The notes: a model not told the origin generated them from the sequence alone. A stretch of DNA of 64,000 bases from an uncultured Flavobacteriaceae bacterium (GCA_913020295.1 CAJWAA010000002.1:111641-175640); one strand, 5' to 3'. Positions 1-12,788 are shown, counted from the stretch's first letter. Numbers and translations: made by a program.

Positions 1-351
1 ATGGCAGGAGTTTGTGTTTTGGGAACAGTTTTAATTGAAGGAATTTTCGGGCTTTATGCTTTGGTAGGTATATCTTTTTTTATGTCACTAATGTTTCCCA
101 CCATTTATGGAATTGCACTAGAGGAATTAGACGAAAAAGAATCTAAAATAGGCGCTGCAGGCTTGGTTATGGCTATTGTAGGGGGTGCACTAATGCCAAA
201 GCTCCAGGGAATGGTCATTGATCTTGGGGGAAGCGGTGTCAATGATATTAGAATCATTGGTGTCTCTGAAGTTAATTTTTCTTTCCTGTTGCCTTTGCTG
301 TGTTTTGTATTCATAGGATATTATGGGTGGAGGGTAGCAAATCAATCATGA
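1..351 (+). CDS. fucP: FucP-like sugar:proton symporter, C-terminal fragment
   Basis: This is the last 116 codons of a major facilitator superfamily permease cut by the left edge; the ATG at base 1 is almost certainly an internal Met. The visible part holds about three hydrophobic segments. The segment around residues 30-66, including SLMFPTIYGIAL and GAAGLVMAIVGGALMP, is typical of the FucP (L-fucose:H+ symporter) family. It would import a free deoxyhexose across the inner membrane. It ends 1 nt before a mutarotase gene and is co-oriented with a sulfatase, so the three are likely one operon for a fucose- or rhamnose-containing sulfated polysaccharide. The family assignment is good; the exact sugar is inferred from the neighbours. 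Confidence 0.8.
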   Translation: MAGVCVLGTVLIEGIFGLYALVGISFFMSLMFPTIYGIALEELDEKESKIGAAGLVMAIVGGALMPKLQGMVIDLGGSGVNDIRIIGVSEVNFSFLLPLLCFVFIGYYGWRVANQS

Positions 352-352
352 T

Positions 353-691
353 ATGAAAAGATATTGTTTAGCTTTAGACTTGGTCAACGACCCTGCTATG
401 ATTAGTCAATACATTGAACACCACAAGGCGGTTTGGCCGGAAATTACAGATAGTATTAAGAAGAGTGGAATCATAGATATGCAAATTTTCAATGTTGCTG
501 ATCGACTTTTTATGGTTATAGAAGTTGAAGAGGGTTTCAGCTTTGAAAAGAAAAACAAAATGGATAATCAGAATCCTTATGTCATCAAATGGGAAGAATT
601 GATGTCTACTTATCAAAAAACATTACCTAACGCTTTGCCAGGAGAAAAGTGGATTTTGATGGAAAAAGTTTTTGATCTCAATAGCAAATAG
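353..691 (+). CDS. L-fucose/L-rhamnose mutarotase (RhaM/DUF718 family)
   Basis: A 112-residue protein of the L-rhamnose mutarotase fold, which interconverts alpha and beta anomers of a deoxyhexose so that the isomerase receives the right form. The N-terminal part has the family's histidine/WPE signature (HHKAVWPEI, residues 23-31) and the length matches the family (about 105-115 residues). The start lies 1 nt after the FucP-like stop and the gene ends 3 nt before the sulfatase, showing tight co-transcription. Because the permease is FucP-like, the substrate is more likely L-fucose than L-rhamnose, but the family includes both activities and sequence reading alone does not decide. Confidence 0.82.
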   Translation: MKRYCLALDLVNDPAMISQYIEHHKAVWPEITDSIKKSGIIDMQIFNVADRLFMVIEVEEGFSFEKKNKMDNQNPYVIKWEELMSTYQKTLPNALPGEKWILMEKVFDLNSK

Positions 692-694
692 AAA

Positions 695-2152
695 ATGATT
701 CGTCTTTTTGGTATTTTTTTGTCTGCCCTTTTGATCGTTTGTAATTCGGCACCTACGAAATCATTAGAGGAAGATTTACCCAACATTTTATTTTTATTCG
801 CAGATGACTATACATATGATGCTATACATGCTTTGGGTAATATTATCATTGAAACACCTAATTTGGATCGACTAGTTCGCAATGGTACTCATTTTACTAA
901 TGCCTTTAATATGGGTGGATGGAATGGAGCTGTTTGTGTGGCTTCAAGATCTATGATCATCACCGGTAAAACCATTTGGGATGCGAAATCAATCAGTGAT
1001 CAATGGAGTAAAAAAGAAAACTTAGAAGCTGCTCAACAAAGCTGGGGTAAGCTATTGGAACAAAAGGGCTACCAAACCTATATAACTGGTAAATGGCATG
1101 TGTCAATTAATCCTAATGAAGTTTTTCAAACGGTTAGAAATGTTAGACCTGGCATGCCAAGAGATTTCTTTAAAAAAGAAAATCGAAAGGGCTATGATCG
1201 ACCGAAGGAGGGACAAGCAGATCTTTGGAGGGCTTCCGATTCTCTCAATGGCGGGTTTTGGGAAGGAGGAAAACATTGGAGTGAGGTAATTAAAGACGAT
1301 GCTTTAGATTTTTTAAAACAGGCAGATAATGAAGAGGCTCCTTTTTTCATGTATTTAGCTTTCAATGCGCCCCATGATCCACGCCAGTCTCCTCAATCTT
1401 TTTTGGATCGTTATCCACTCAACAGTATACCGTTGCCCGAAAGTTGGCTTTCTGAATACCCATTTAAAGATGCTATAGGGAATCCAAAAACTTTGAGAGA
1501 TGAAGCATTAGCTCCATTTCCAAGAACTCCCTATGCTATCAAAACTCACATTAAAGAATACTATGCCATTATTTCCCATCTAGATGAACAAATAGGAGAA
1601 ATTTTAGATTCATTGGAAGCATCAGGCAAGGCAGATAATACATATATTTTTTTCACGAGTGATCATGGGTTGTCTGTTGGCAAACACGGCCTTTTAGGTA
1701 AACAAAGTATGTTTGATCACAGTATTAGGGTTCCTTTGATTATGACTGGACCAGCCATCCCCCGGGGTAAAAGTATTGATCATGAAATTTATTTACAAGA
1801 TATCATGGCCACGACATTAGAGTTAGGAGATGTATCCACACCTGATTCAATTGACTTCAAAAGCTTTCTGAATTTAGCTAAAGGAAAAGATAAAAAACCA
1901 CTCTACCCCGAGGGAATTTATGGAGCTTACATGAATTATCAGCGTATGATAAGGAAAGACAACTTTAAACTTTTAGTTTACCCAAAGATAAATAAAGTCC
2001 TATTATTTGATTTAAAAAATGACCCTCATGAAATGAATGATCTGTCTAACAACCAAGGATATTTTGAAAGAACTAAAAGCATGTTCAAAGACTTAATTAA
2101 TCTTCAGATTAAAATGAAAGACACTCTTAATCTTTCACACATTTCACTATAG
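695..2152 (+). CDS. Secreted S1-family sulfatase
   Basis: A 485-residue type I sulfatase that would remove sulfate esters from a polysaccharide. The modification motif is C81-V-A-S-R85, where Cys81 would be converted to formylglycine; Asp37-Asp38 near the N-terminus and Asp323-His324 (SDHG) are the expected metal ligands. Residues 1-18 form a signal peptide; a cysteine at 16 resembles a lipobox but with Val at -1, so lipoprotein status is doubtful. The N- and C-terminal subdomains are full length. It is 3 nt downstream of the mutarotase, and together with the FucP-like permease suggests desulfation of fucose-rich sulfated glycans such as fucoidan. Substrate is inference. Confidence 0.88.
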   Translation: MIRLFGIFLSALLIVCNSAPTKSLEEDLPNILFLFADDYTYDAIHALGNIIIETPNLDRLVRNGTHFTNAFNMGGWNGAVCVASRSMIITGKTIWDAKSISDQWSKKENLEAAQQSWGKLLEQKGYQTYITGKWHVSINPNEVFQTVRNVRPGMPRDFFKKENRKGYDRPKEGQADLWRASDSLNGGFWEGGKHWSEVIKDDALDFLKQADNEEAPFFMYLAFNAPHDPRQSPQSFLDRYPLNSIPLPESWLSEYPFKDAIGNPKTLRDEALAPFPRTPYAIKTHIKEYYAIISHLDEQIGEILDSLEASGKADNTYIFFTSDHGLSVGKHGLLGKQSMFDHSIRVPLIMTGPAIPRGKSIDHEIYLQDIMATTLELGDVSTPDSIDFKSFLNLAKGKDKKPLYPEGIYGAYMNYQRMIRKDNFKLLVYPKINKVLLFDLKNDPHEMNDLSNNQGYFERTKSMFKDLINLQIKMKDTLNLSHISL

Positions 2153-2182
2153 ATCTAAATATGTAAAATTCCCTAAAATCGG

Positions 2183-2190
2183 TATATTTG
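2183..2190 (+). promoter_or_regulatory. Candidate -7 element for the giant T9SS protein gene
   Basis: TATATTTG matches the Bacteroidota -7 consensus TAnnTTTG exactly and lies 32 nt upstream of the ATG at 2223. I see no good TTTG at the -33 position, so only half of the promoter is supported. It lies in the 70-nt gap after the sulfatase, which suggests the giant gene is transcribed separately from the fucose operon. Confidence 0.42.
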
Positions 2191-2222
2191 GATTTTAATT
2201 TGAAAAAAACAAAAACATACTG

Positions 2223-5200
2223 ATGCTCAGACCCTTAACAAGTATAATACTTTTTTTTGTTAGTTTTTTAATTTTTGGAAACTCAACACCAGCACCAGTG
2301 GTTTCTCTGCATATTGATGCTAATAATTTAGAATCTTATAATGAAAATTTAAACCCTACTACAATTTTTGATCTAAGTGGTAGTGAAAATCATTTAAAAT
2401 TTAATGGGGGTGTCATATTTGTTAGTGACCCAAATGAATTCAATTACTTTGAATTCGATGGTGCCAGCGATTATTTATCTCTTGTTGACACCAACAATAA
2501 CTTTAATAACGATCCAAATGTTGACGGTAACTACACAATTCACATGAAAGTGAAAATTCCTTATGATTCCCAGTTTGGAAATATGATTTCATTAGGAAGA
2601 GCTGGGACTACATTTAACGGAGAATTTATTTTTTACAATACATCTGATGGAAAAATTGGTTTTTGGGATTATTACACCTCCAATGGTGGTATGGGATTTA
2701 GAGATAGTAATGAAAATGTAAGATCAAATTCTTCTATAATAGATGATAGTTGGAAAAATATAACTTTTGTTAAATCAGGAATAACTGGAAAGTATTTTAT
2801 TGATGGGGAGCTTGACAGAACTGTTACAGGAGATAACAATATCACCTATACAAATTCTAAATATCTATATGTAGGTGGTGATGTCAGGGATAGTAACGAT
2901 TGGTTTAAAGGAAAAATATCTCTTATAAAGATATTTAACGATGCTTTAAGTGAAAATCAGGTATCTTCTTTATCTTCAATGGTAACCCCCACAAACTACT
3001 TAAACTTTAATGGAGGTAATATTTCGGTTCCAAATAATTCAATAGTAGATCTAGGAGATAATGACGATTTTACATTAGAGGCATGGATAAAAATTATTGA
3101 AAGTCCCGATTCAGGATCTTCAGATGGAAACCACTCCTCAGCGAACAGAAACTATATTTTTGAAAGAAAAAATGACTGGAGTTTTTATACCGTTAATATC
3201 AATGGCCAAGTTTTTTTATCTGGAAGGTTAAGACTTGACTACTCCGGTCAGTGGCCCGGTATCCAAACAACAGAGCCGCTTGAAACGAACCGTTGGTATC
3301 ATGTTGCTTTTACAAATCAACTTGATGGTTCATCTGGAGTTCAAAAACTGATTATTGACGGAGAAGAGAAAAAAACAAATAATTACACTAAAACTACCGG
3401 TGCAGGACTTACCAATACTTCAAATAAAATAGGTATTGGGGCAAGTCTTTGGAATGAAACTCCAAGTAATCAATTCAAAGGAAATATTGCTGATCCTCGG
3501 ATTTGGAAAACAGCTAGGAGTGCTCAGGAGATTCAATCTTCGATGACATCAACCATCGAACCAAATGAGAATTTATTACTCAATTACAAGCTAGATGAAG
3601 GTAGTGGATCGTCAATTGTAAAAAACAACTCTACGTCAGAGCTGGATGGATCATTGATTGGAGTTGAGGGAAGTGAATACACTTGGGGTACTACCTCATT
3701 AAATTCTCAGGGTAATCTACTTTTTCACTATGATTTTTCAGATACTAATACTTTCAACCAAAATACCATGACAATATCAGATTTATCTGGAAATAATAAT
3801 CATGGAGTTGTGGTCGACAACTCCCGTGTATTTTATGAACCTGGAGAAAATGCCTTCGATTTCGGTGATGGTTCTGGGATTGGAATTGATAATTTAAACT
3901 ATATCACAGGAGACTCTGACCAATTAGAAAATTTCACAATTCAGGCTAAAATAAAAGCACAGCTCGAAGGGGGCACCAGACAAAGAATAATCCTCTCGTT
4001 TGACAGGAGTGCGGTTTTCAGATTCGGAATTGGTAACGATGATAACTCAACCAAATCCGCTGCTGCAGGTAAACTTGCGCTTTCGTTTACTAATTCTGAT
4101 GGCACATATGATAAATATGACACTGGATTCACTGGGGATTTAAGGGATAATCAATGGCATGATGTTATGATACGATTTGAGGCTAATAAACCTTATGGTC
4201 TTAATTATTATGTTGACGGTGTGCTCACCTATTCGGACCCTACTGCTTATGCTCCCATAGGTAACCAACCTACATCTGAAACCCCCAGATATGGAATTGT
4301 TGGTAATGGAAGTGAGGCAGCTAATCCTGCGTGGAGTATGAGTCCTAATGACCCTTTTAAAGGATGGATTAGAGAAATAAAAATGAGTAATTATACAGGT
4401 AGCTCTTCCCCTACTGATATTTCATTAAGTTCAACGACAGTTTTAGAAAATGTATCAAATTCATCTGTAGTTGCTACTATAGCTGCTGTAGATACTGAAA
4501 TTAGCGATATTCACACTTTCTCATTGATTGATAGTAATGATTCTAGAGATGATGATAATGGAAGTTTTACTATCAGTGGAACCAGTCTTATTATTAACAC
4601 CTCGCCAGATTATGAAACAAAATCAAGCTACAATATTTACATCAATGTCAATGATGGAACCTATAATTTCGCCAAAGCATTTACTGTAAGTGTCACAAAT
4701 GTTAACGAAGCACCAAGTGATCTTGGTTTGATAAATAATCCTGCCATTCCAACTGATGGTTTGATTCTATTTTTGGATGCTTCAAATTCAAATTCATACC
4801 CGGGTAATGGAAATACTTGGTTCGACCTAAGTGGACAAAATGCACATGCTGAGGCAACTACTCTTCCTCCGTTTGGCCTAAATGGATCTCAGATCAAAAA
4901 CTTTGATTTTGATGTCAATAGTCATGGATTCAACAGTTTAGATTTAAGTCAAGAATACAGAGACCTGATCGTTATTAAAAAATTAGAGAATGGAGGAGGC
5001 ATAAAATCCGTCTTTGGTCATTATGACTTTCAAGATGATTCCTTTAGAATTAATCAAGGTCAATTAAAGTTAACATCTTCGATTGATACTAATGATTGGC
5101 AACATGGCTCGACCTCAGATGTATTTGTTAATGGATCATTTATAACACAAAATACCAATGTATTAGATCAGTGGGTATTTGTTAGAACCTATCGTTCAAA

Positions 5201-8200
5201 CAATGTCGGTTTTGGCAATAGTTTTAGATATGAAATTTCAAAAGGACACGGTGGTGGTGGGAGATCTTACAGAGGAAAAATAAATTTGATATTGGCATAT
5301 GACAGAAAACTAACCAATCAAGAGGTTCAAGACATATATCAAAGTTTGTCTCCAAGATTAAGTGGAAATGAGGTGCCTATTAATATTTCTAATTCACTCT
5401 CCCAAACATCAATTGACGAGGGAGTTTCAATTGAAACAAACGTGGGTATTTTAACTGCGACAGACTCAGACTCAACCAATCTAACTTTCAGTCTGGTTAG
5501 TGGAAATGGGACCAATGATCAACATAATTCACTATTTACTGTGTCTGGCACACAACTATTGGTAGCTGGAGATATTGATTACGAAAATAACCCAACTTTG
5601 TATATCAATCTTCAAGTATCCGATGGTGAGAATACGCTAATTAAACCAATTATCATTAATGTTAATGATAAAACTCCCCCAAGCCTGAATTTATCACATA
5701 ATTTTAATAATGAAATAGTAAAAAATACTGACACTGTAACGATTACTGCCAATTTTTCTGAGGCTTTGATATCGACGCCTACATTTTCCATCACCGGAAT
5801 AGCGACAAATGTTCTCATGACAGCTACAAATTCTCCTACCCAATGGATCTACAATTGGTATGTCTCAAGTTCTGATGAAAAAGAAGTTACAGTTTTAGCA
5901 AGTGGAACAGACTTAGCCGGTAATCAATACACAGGAAATGAGAGTATTACATTTAAAATCGATAATACTGCTCCAACTGTTATTTTTTCTGACACTGATG
6001 AAAATGATATGATTTCTTCATCAGACATTGTTACCATAACTGCAAACTTGTCTGAGCCAATCTCGGGTACACCAATTATAAATATAACTGGAATCGATTT
6101 GAATCAACCTATGGTTCAAACCAGCTCTAACACAATATGGACATATTCTTTACAAGTGACATCTACTTCAGTAAGTGTTGTTACTGTTAATGTGTCGGTT
6201 ACTGATATAGCAGGAAATAGGTTATCAAATCAAAATCCTATAAGCTTTGTAATCGATAATGAACCTCCTATAATTATTTTAAGTGACAATGATGATGGAG
6301 ATGGAGTTTTGATAAAAGGCCAATCACTTGATTTTTATATTACAACAAATGAAGAGTTATTAAATCCTCCAACTTTACATGAAAAAAGTATAAGATATTA
6401 TAATTCCAATGGGAATGAATTTTCAAACGAAACTGATGAAGATCTTGTAATTGCTGATTTAACAGATCGTTTTTACAGATCATATAGTATTGTTAACACT
6501 GAAAGTTTAGTTTCAGGAGCAGTAACATTCACTATTCAGGCTACTGATAAACAAGGAAACACATCAACAACAACAAAAGTATATCAGATACACGGGCTAG
6601 AAATTGAGGCTCAATTATCTCATTCAGCTAACAGTAATTTAATTAACAGTAATCAAAATTTAACAATAACTGCAAATTTTAATCAATCTGTTGATATAGC
6701 ATCAGTAAATATTGTAAAAAATAATATTACCCTTCTATCTAATCAGCTTATGACCGTAACTAGCTCATCTGAATCAAAAACATGGACATATGATTTAGAT
6801 CTGTCCGAATTAGATGGGAGTATATCCATTACAGTTTCATCAGTAGGTATTTATGGCAATCAATATAGTGGTTCAACAAGTATTTCTTTAATGGTTGACA
6901 ATGTGATACCAGAGGTCATTTCTATTTCTCATGACTTACCACCTCATAGGTTAAATACAGCAAATGATTCAGATCTAATCACTGCCTATGTTGAATTTAC
7001 TAAGCCAATGAATCAGCCTAAAATTTCAATTACTGGTTTAGTTACAGATACAAACCTCATTCTCACTCAAAAAACAAATAGTATATCTGGTACTTTTTGG
7101 AAATACTCGTTTAATGGAAGCGGCTTTGATAATTCAACAATAATTTCAGTTTCTGGGGATGATTTTCCTGGAAACAGCTATCAAGGAAATGATATGTTGG
7201 AAATAAAAAAAGATATTACCCCAGCTAAACTTGATAAACTTGAATTATCTGGACCAAACACATTACATCTTGAGTTTAGTGAGCCTGTTTTTTCTCAATC
7301 ATCATCAATTACCATTGATCTAACAGCAAACTTTTTTGAAGCCTTCATATCAACAATAACTAGCTCTTCAACTGAGAATTTAAATATACTATCGTATGAT
7401 ATATCTAGTACACTTTTATACCCAAGTCTTGATGTTAGTAATACCAGTATGTTAAACCGTTTATCATCTAATCCTTCTTCAACTTTATCTCCTAAAATTA
7501 TAAATCTGAAACCCGTCAAAATCACCTTAAATAACACTAGTGATGAGGTGTTTCTTGATTTTGATGGTATTAATAAATTATCTGGTAAACTTACGATTCA
7601 GTTAGTTTCCCCAATATTTGACAACGTTGGTAATATAACAACCCTTCTTGAAAACAATGTTATTGAAATTGTTAATGATTCAGACTCAGACGGAGTCATG
7701 GATTCAATTGATCAATGTCCTGACACTCCTAGAGGAGATCAGGTTGATAATAAAGGATGTACTCTTATAAATGATGATACAGATGGAGATGGTCTTCCTG
7801 ATAGGATTGATCCTGATGATGATAATGATGGTATACCCGATATAAAAGAAATAGAATATGGAAGTAATCCATTAATAAAGGATTCTGATTTTGATGGTTT
7901 AGATGATCTTGAAGAAATTAATTTAGGAACAAAACCAAATAACTCAGATACCGATGGAGATTCATATAATGATCTAGATGATGAATTCCCACTGGATCCA
8001 AGGGAGAATAGCGATAATGATAAAGACGGAATTGGAGATAATGCAGATGTTGATGATGACAATGACGGTTTATCTGACAAAGAGGAAAAGATCTATGGAA
8101 TTGATCCACTAAATCAAGATACTGATTCAGATGGACTCACTGATAGTCAAGAAATTATTCTTAGAACTGATCCCAATGATCCAGATACAGACGATGATGG

Positions 8201-11200
8201 TATTTTAGATGGTGCTGACTCAAATCCATTCTCTCCCTTTAAAGTAGCTGACTTTGATAGAGATGGACTTCCTGATGATATTGATCCAGATGATGATAAC
8301 GATAATGTACGAGATACTTATGAGTATGCAATTGGCACTGACCCTTTCAACCCAGATACTGATGGTGATGGACTAAATGATGGCAGTGAACTACAAAGAA
8401 AAACAGATCCAAAAAATCCTGACACTGATGGTGATGGATATGTTGATCCTATTGATCACTTCCCCATAGATCCATTTGAATATATAGATTCTGATAGAGA
8501 TGGTTTAGGAGATGTTTATGATCAAGATGACGATAATGACGGGGTTTCAGATATTGAAGAACTCTCTAGAAGAACTGATCCTAAAAATGCAGATAGTGAT
8601 GGCGATGGACTTACCGATTTTGAGGAAGTTGTGCTAGGCACAGATCCAAGAAGATCTGATACGGATAAAGATGGTCTTTCTGATAATCAAGAGAATGATA
8701 TTGGTACTGATCCTCTTAACCCTGACAGTGATGGAGATGGTGTTGTTGATGGTGATGATAAACTTCCCAACAATGCTGATGAAGATTTTGATAGTGATGA
8801 GGATGGAATTGGTGATAATAAAGACCCCGACGATGATAATGATGGTTCACTTGATGCTGAGGAACTATTAAACGGAACGGATCCTTTAAACCCCGATACG
8901 GATGGAGATGGATCCAATGACGGGGAGGAAGTCAAACGAGAGACAGATCCATTAAATCCTGATACTGATGGTGATGGTATTTTAGATGGGGAGGATGACT
9001 TCCCATTAGATCCAAACAGAGCTGATGATGCTGATGGAGACGGTATCCCTGACGATGAAGATACAGATGACGACAATGATGGTTTACTAGATACACTAGA
9101 AGCTACCTTGGGAACAAATCCTGAAAAGCCAGATACAGACGATGACGGACTGAGCGATTATGACGAAGTTGAATTAGACACAGATCCGCTTAACCCAGAT
9201 ACTGATGGCGATGTACTAACTGACAATGAGGAGATTGAAAATAAGACTAATCCATTGAGTCCAGATTCAGACCAAGATGGACTTACAGATGGAATGGAAA
9301 TATTAAATAAAACCGATCCAAATAATCCAGATACGGATGGAGATGGAATAAAGGACGGATTAGATCAACTTCCTCTTAACGCTCAAGAAAGTAGAGATCA
9401 TGATGGTGATGGAATCGGTGATGAAAAAGATGATGATGATGATAATGATGGGGTTTCTGACCAGGATGAGGAAAAAATAGGAACTAACCCATTTAACCCT
9501 GACAGTGATGAGGACGGTTTAAGTGATGGTCAGGAGGTCAATAGAAGAACTAATCCACTTAAAAAAGATACTGATGGTGATGGTGTTATTGATACAGATG
9601 ATAACTTTCCATTGGATGACAAGGAATCAATAGATACGGACAGAGATGGTATAGGTAATAATTCAGACTCAGATGATGATAATGACAATATTACAGATGA
9701 TAAGGAGATTGAGTTGGGTACGGATCCATTAAAATCAGATAGTGACTCCGATGGATTAAAAGATGGTGATGAGATTGAGGCACAAACAGATCCTCTTAAC
9801 CCTGATAGTGATGGTGATGGTTCTCCTGATGGAAGTGATGACTTCCCACTGGATCCAAATATTTCTGTTGATAGTGATAGAGATGGCGTTTCTGATCAAA
9901 AAGAAAAAGAGATCAGAACCAACCCTGAGAACCCAGATACAGATGGAGATGGATCCAATGACGGGGAGGAGTTAGCTCGAGGAACGAATCCAAGAGATAT
10001 TGACAGTGATGATGATGGCATTATTGATAGTGATGATGATCTTCCTTTAGACCCAAATGAATCAGTAGACACCGACAAAGATGGAATAGGAGATAATTCA
10101 GATACAGACGATGATGGAGATGGAATTGAGGATGAAATTGAAATATCTGAGGGTACAGATCCAAAAATGAAAGATAGTGACGGAGATGGAATTGAAGACT
10201 TTGATGAAAAAAATCTTGGTACTGATCCGTTAAATTCAGATACTGATAATGATGGAATAGTTGACGGAGAAGAGCTTGAGATTAAAACTGATCCTTCAAA
10301 TCCAGACACTGACGAAGATGGAACCATAGACGGTGAAGATCAGCTTCCACTTGATGCAGAGGGTAGTAACGATAATGATGGAGATGGAATTAAGGACGAG
10401 CAAGATCCTGATGATGATAATGATGGACTAACAGATAATCAAGAGGCTTCTCAAAATACTGATCCTTTAAATCCAGATTCTGATGGAGACGGGGTATCTG
10501 ACGGGGATGAAATTAAATTAAATTCTAATCCAAATAATATTGATACTGATGGTGACGGTTTGAATGACGGAGTTGAGGTATCGATGTCGACCGATCCTAC
10601 AAGTAGGGACTCTGATGGAGATGGAATATCAGATTCAGAAGACTCTTTTCCACTAGACCCATATGAAAGCGTAGATACTGATGGAGATGGTATTGGAGAT
10701 GACGATGATTTGGATGATGATAACGATGGACTATCAGATAGTACTGAGACAAAATATGGAACAAACCCTTTAGTTGATGATTCTGACAAGGATGGTTCCA
10801 CCGATGGAGAGGAAATTAGACTTAATACTGATCCTTTAAATAATGATTCCGATGGTGATCAAACACTTGATGGTGAGGATGATTTCCCATTAAATCCTGA
10901 TGAAAGCACTGACTCTGACTATGATGGTATTGGAAATAATACAGACACTGATGATGATAATGATGGAGTCTTGGACATTATAGATAATTTCCCAACAGAT
11001 GCATCCGAAGTAAATGATATAGATGGTGATGGAGTTGGAAACAATTCAGATATTGATGATGACAATGATGGTGTTAGTGATTTTACTGAAATGCAATTTT
11101 TGGCAATTATGCAACCAGTGGACATATCTTTTCTACCTTCTATTAGATCATCAAACTCTGATACCATTAACGATGGTGCTCAAAATAGAAGAAGAGCTTA

Positions 11201-12785
11201 TAATCCATTTAGAGGTGTTGGGAAATGGAAGATTCGTAAAAGTATCTCTGGTGGGGCTGACGCTCACCTATTCACAATTAAAAATGGTGAACCTGGATCA
11301 AAAAAAGAAGACTTTGAAAACTATAGTCAAAGGTCAAAAGTGTTTAGAAATCGAATTTATGGGGATGACGAAGGTGAGGAGGAGGAAACAGATGAGGGAG
11401 GAACATTAGCCTTTATAAATCCACCTGATCCAAACAACCCTCAAGATCATAATAAAGATGGAATTTATGAAGTAGTTGTAGGCTACGTTAATACTGAGAT
11501 GGGATCAACTGAAGTACCAATTCCAGATGTTCCTTTAAATATATCTTTTACTGATTCAACAAATTTAGATGTAGCAAACTTAAAAACTAATCCTACCAAG
11601 CTTGAAGAAGTTGATTCAGACCTTATTCAGTCAGATACAGATGCAGATGGAATTGTAAATTCTATTGACGATGATGATGATGGAGATGGTATCGATAGTA
11701 GATATGAAGCAACTATGTCAAATCCTTTTTCTGCAAGAGGGACTAGATCTAGAAGTGATGACTTTGACGGAGACGGTATAGTAGATTCGTTGGATCCAGA
11801 TGATGAAAATGATGGGATTTTTACTCAATACGAGAATCCAGATCCAAATGGAGATAGAAATTCAAGCGATGCAATTGATACAGACAATGACGGTCTGCCT
11901 GATTTTATGGATGATGATGATGATGGTGATGGAATTCTAACGGTTCTTGAGGGATCGGATATTAATTCAGATGGAAATCCGAATGATTCAGTGGATTCCG
12001 ACCTTGACGGTATTTATGATTATATAGACTATGATGATGATAATGATGGTGTACCAACATCACTTGAATTAGGGGATGACAAATCTTACAAGGATTCTGA
12101 TTACGACGGGATACCAGACTATTTGGATACTGACGATGATAATGACGGTATCCTAACTAGTTTGGAGATAGATATTGAGGCTGAAGATTTTCAATCTAGA
12201 CTTATTGATTTAGATAATGATGGAAAACCCAATTATCTTGATACAGATGATGATGGAGATGGCATACAGTCTATTGATGAGGATCGTAATTTAAATGGTA
12301 ACCCTGCTGATGATGATCTTGACGGGGACGGTTTGATTGATGCCTATGACTCAATAAATTCTGATTGTGATCAAGACGGGGTTATGGATGAGCGAGATGC
12401 TGAAAATTGTAATCCTTATAATGATAGTGATGGAGATGGGTTCTCCAATCTTGATGAAATTAGTTGTGGCGTAAATCCTAATGACTCCTTTAGTGTTTGC
12501 CAGGATTTTGCTTCAATTGGTCTTAAGATTACCGATTTTTTCTCACCCAATGGAGACGGTATAAATGATCAATGGGCAGATGAGTCCTTTTTGAGATATC
12601 CGGACAATGAAGTGTGGATTTATAATAGATCTGGACAATTGATCTTCAACCAAACAAACTATCAAAATAATTGGAATGGACAATTTAACAATGAGGACCT
12701 TCCCGAGGGTAGTTATTATTATTTAATTGATTTCAATAGGAATGGTAACCCTGATTATGAGGGTATTATCTATTTAGCTAGATAA
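2223..12785 (+). CDS. Giant secreted LamG/cadherin/TSP3-repeat protein with T9SS type B sorting domain
   Basis: A 3520-residue surface or secreted protein. In order: signal peptide (about 1-22); three LamG/concanavalin-like domains (about 40-255, 259-490, 495-735); a cadherin-like domain (736-837); a fourth LamG-like domain (846-1045); a second cadherin-like domain (1059-1154); several bacterial Ig-like repeats of the TITANFSE type (about 1155-1815); a huge block of thrombospondin type 3 calcium-binding repeats (about 1818-2956) with units such as [12 protein letters not shown]; an unrelated linker (2957-3135); a second Asp-rich repeat block (3136-3420); and a gliding-motility-type C-terminal domain (3437-3520) beginning [13 protein letters not shown], the T9SS type B sorting signal. 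The repeats would be rigidified by Ca2+. The gene is followed after 3 nt by a PorP/SprF gene, the usual partner of type B substrates. Role as an adhesin or polysaccharide-binding protein is inferred; LamG domains suggest glycan binding. Confidence 0.9.
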   Translation: MLRPLTSIILFFVSFLIFGNSTPAPVVSLHIDANNLESYNENLNPTTIFDLSGSENHLKFNGGVIFVSDPNEFNYFEFDGASDYLSLVDTNNNFNNDPNVDGNYTIHMKVKIPYDSQFGNMISLGRAGTTFNGEFIFYNTSDGKIGFWDYYTSNGGMGFRDSNENVRSNSSIIDDSWKNITFVKSGITGKYFIDGELDRTVTGDNNITYTNSKYLYVGGDVRDSNDWFKGKISLIKIFNDALSENQVSSLSSMVTPTNYLNFNGGNISVPNNSIVDLGDNDDFTLEAWIKIIESPDSGSSDGNHSSANRNYIFERKNDWSFYTVNINGQVFLSGRLRLDYSGQWPGIQTTEPLETNRWYHVAFTNQLDGSSGVQKLIIDGEEKKTNNYTKTTGAGLTNTSNKIGIGASLWNETPSNQFKGNIADPRIWKTARSAQEIQSSMTSTIEPNENLLLNYKLDEGSGSSIVKNNSTSELDGSLIGVEGSEYTWGTTSLNSQGNLLFHYDFSDTNTFNQNTMTISDLSGNNNHGVVVDNSRVFYEPGENAFDFGDGSGIGIDNLNYITGDSDQLENFTIQAKIKAQLEGGTRQRIILSFDRSAVFRFGIGNDDNSTKSAAAGKLALSFTNSDGTYDKYDTGFTGDLRDNQWHDVMIRFEANKPYGLNYYVDGVLTYSDPTAYAPIGNQPTSETPRYGIVGNGSEAANPAWSMSPNDPFKGWIREIKMSNYTGSSSPTDISLSSTTVLENVSNSSVVATIAAVDTEISDIHTFSLIDSNDSRDDDNGSFTISGTSLIINTSPDYETKSSYNIYINVNDGTYNFAKAFTVSVTNVNEAPSDLGLINNPAIPTDGLILFLDASNSNSYPGNGNTWFDLSGQNAHAEATTLPPFGLNGSQIKNFDFDVNSHGFNSLDLSQEYRDLIVIKKLENGGGIKSVFGHYDFQDDSFRINQGQLKLTSSIDTNDWQHGSTSDVFVNGSFITQNTNVLDQWVFVRTYRSNNVGFGNSFRYEISKGHGGGGRSYRGKINLILAYDRKLTNQEVQDIYQSLSPRLSGNEVPINISNSLSQTSIDEGVSIETNVGILTATDSDSTNLTFSLVSGNGTNDQHNSLFTVSGTQLLVAGDIDYENNPTLYINLQVSDGENTLIKPIIINVNDKTPPSLNLSHNFNNEIVKNTDTVTITANFSEALISTPTFSITGIATNVLMTATNSPTQWIYNWYVSSSDEKEVTVLASGTDLAGNQYTGNESITFKIDNTAPTVIFSDTDENDMISSSDIVTITANLSEPISGTPIINITGIDLNQPMVQTSSNTIWTYSLQVTSTSVSVVTVNVSVTDIAGNRLSNQNPISFVIDNEPPIIILSDNDDGDGVLIKGQSLDFYITTNEELLNPPTLHEKSIRYYNSNGNEFSNETDEDLVIADLTDRFYRSYSIVNTESLVSGAVTFTIQATDKQGNTSTTTKVYQIHGLEIEAQLSHSANSNLINSNQNLTITANFNQSVDIASVNIVKNNITLLSNQLMTVTSSSESKTWTYDLDLSELDGSISITVSSVGIYGNQYSGSTSISLMVDNVIPEVISISHDLPPHRLNTANDSDLITAYVEFTKPMNQPKISITGLVTDTNLILTQKTNSISGTFWKYSFNGSGFDNSTIISVSGDDFPGNSYQGNDMLEIKKDITPAKLDKLELSGPNTLHLEFSEPVFSQSSSITIDLTANFFEAFISTITSSSTENLNILSYDISSTLLYPSLDVSNTSMLNRLSSNPSSTLSPKIINLKPVKITLNNTSDEVFLDFDGINKLSGKLTIQLVSPIFDNVGNITTLLENNVIEIVNDSDSDGVMDSIDQCPDTPRGDQVDNKGCTLINDDTDGDGLPDRIDPDDDNDGIPDIKEIEYGSNPLIKDSDFDGLDDLEEINLGTKPNNSDTDGDSYNDLDDEFPLDPRENSDNDKDGIGDNADVDDDNDGLSDKEEKIYGIDPLNQDTDSDGLTDSQEIILRTDPNDPDTDDDGILDGADSNPFSPFKVADFDRDGLPDDIDPDDDNDNVRDTYEYAIGTDPFNPDTDGDGLNDGSELQRKTDPKNPDTDGDGYVDPIDHFPIDPFEYIDSDRDGLGDVYDQDDDNDGVSDIEELSRRTDPKNADSDGDGLTDFEEVVLGTDPRRSDTDKDGLSDNQENDIGTDPLNPDSDGDGVVDGDDKLPNNADEDFDSDEDGIGDNKDPDDDNDGSLDAEELLNGTDPLNPDTDGDGSNDGEEVKRETDPLNPDTDGDGILDGEDDFPLDPNRADDADGDGIPDDEDTDDDNDGLLDTLEATLGTNPEKPDTDDDGLSDYDEVELDTDPLNPDTDGDVLTDNEEIENKTNPLSPDSDQDGLTDGMEILNKTDPNNPDTDGDGIKDGLDQLPLNAQESRDHDGDGIGDEKDDDDDNDGVSDQDEEKIGTNPFNPDSDEDGLSDGQEVNRRTNPLKKDTDGDGVIDTDDNFPLDDKESIDTDRDGIGNNSDSDDDNDNITDDKEIELGTDPLKSDSDSDGLKDGDEIEAQTDPLNPDSDGDGSPDGSDDFPLDPNISVDSDRDGVSDQKEKEIRTNPENPDTDGDGSNDGEELARGTNPRDIDSDDDGIIDSDDDLPLDPNESVDTDKDGIGDNSDTDDDGDGIEDEIEISEGTDPKMKDSDGDGIEDFDEKNLGTDPLNSDTDNDGIVDGEELEIKTDPSNPDTDEDGTIDGEDQLPLDAEGSNDNDGDGIKDEQDPDDDNDGLTDNQEASQNTDPLNPDSDGDGVSDGDEIKLNSNPNNIDTDGDGLNDGVEVSMSTDPTSRDSDGDGISDSEDSFPLDPYESVDTDGDGIGDDDDLDDDNDGLSDSTETKYGTNPLVDDSDKDGSTDGEEIRLNTDPLNNDSDGDQTLDGEDDFPLNPDESTDSDYDGIGNNTDTDDDNDGVLDIIDNFPTDASEVNDIDGDGVGNNSDIDDDNDGVSDFTEMQFLAIMQPVDISFLPSIRSSNSDTINDGAQNRRRAYNPFRGVGKWKIRKSISGGADAHLFTIKNGEPGSKKEDFENYSQRSKVFRNRIYGDDEGEEEETDEGGTLAFINPPDPNNPQDHNKDGIYEVVVGYVNTEMGSTEVPIPDVPLNISFTDSTNLDVANLKTNPTKLEEVDSDLIQSDTDADGIVNSIDDDDDGDGIDSRYEATMSNPFSARGTRSRSDDFDGDGIVDSLDPDDENDGIFTQYENPDPNGDRNSSDAIDTDNDGLPDFMDDDDDGDGILTVLEGSDINSDGNPNDSVDSDLDGIYDYIDYDDDNDGVPTSLELGDDKSYKDSDYDGIPDYLDTDDDNDGILTSLEIDIEAEDFQSRLIDLDNDGKPNYLDTDDDGDGIQSIDEDRNLNGNPADDDLDGDGLIDAYDSINSDCDQDGVMDERDAENCNPYNDSDGDGFSNLDEISCGVNPNDSFSVCQDFASIGLKITDFFSPNGDGINDQWADESFLRYPDNEVWIYNRSGQLIFNQTNYQNNWNGQFNNEDLPEGSYYYLIDFNRNGNPDYEGIIYLAR
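7675..11095 (+). repeat. Coding tandem repeats: TSP3 calcium-binding array with higher-order period
   Basis: Inside the giant gene, about 3.4 kb encodes Asp-rich thrombospondin type 3 units of roughly 22 residues (consensus like [19 protein letters not shown]). Groups of units are punctuated by a spacer reading (D/N/Q)(F/L)PLDPxES followed by a GIGDNxDxDDDNDG unit; I count about 13 such spacers, giving a larger repeat of about 75-105 residues depending on whether two or three short units are included. The DNA copies share phrases such as gatccattaaatcctgat but differ at many third positions, so the array is old rather than freshly amplified. Confidence 0.85.
11630..12490 (+). repeat. Second, differently spelled Asp-rich TSP3-like repeat block
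   Basis: After a 180-residue non-repetitive linker the giant protein resumes calcium-binding type repeats, but with another consensus (units such as [20 protein letters not shown], about 30 residues) and no [10 protein letters not shown] phrase. This suggests a separate origin from the first block. It leads directly into the C-terminal sorting domain. Confidence 0.7.
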
Positions 12786-12788
12786 TAA

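Noticed and set aside
7739..11167. Several Ser/Pro-rich open frames on the minus strand inside the giant gene
   Set aside because: They are produced by the Asp-rich GAT-type codons of the TSP3 repeats read in antisense, giving monotonous Ser/Pro peptides without start signals.
7675..12490. Repetitive DNA that might suggest a CRISPR array or noncoding satellite
   Set aside because: The period is a multiple of 3, units diverge at third positions, and the frame is open throughout, so it is a protein repeat.
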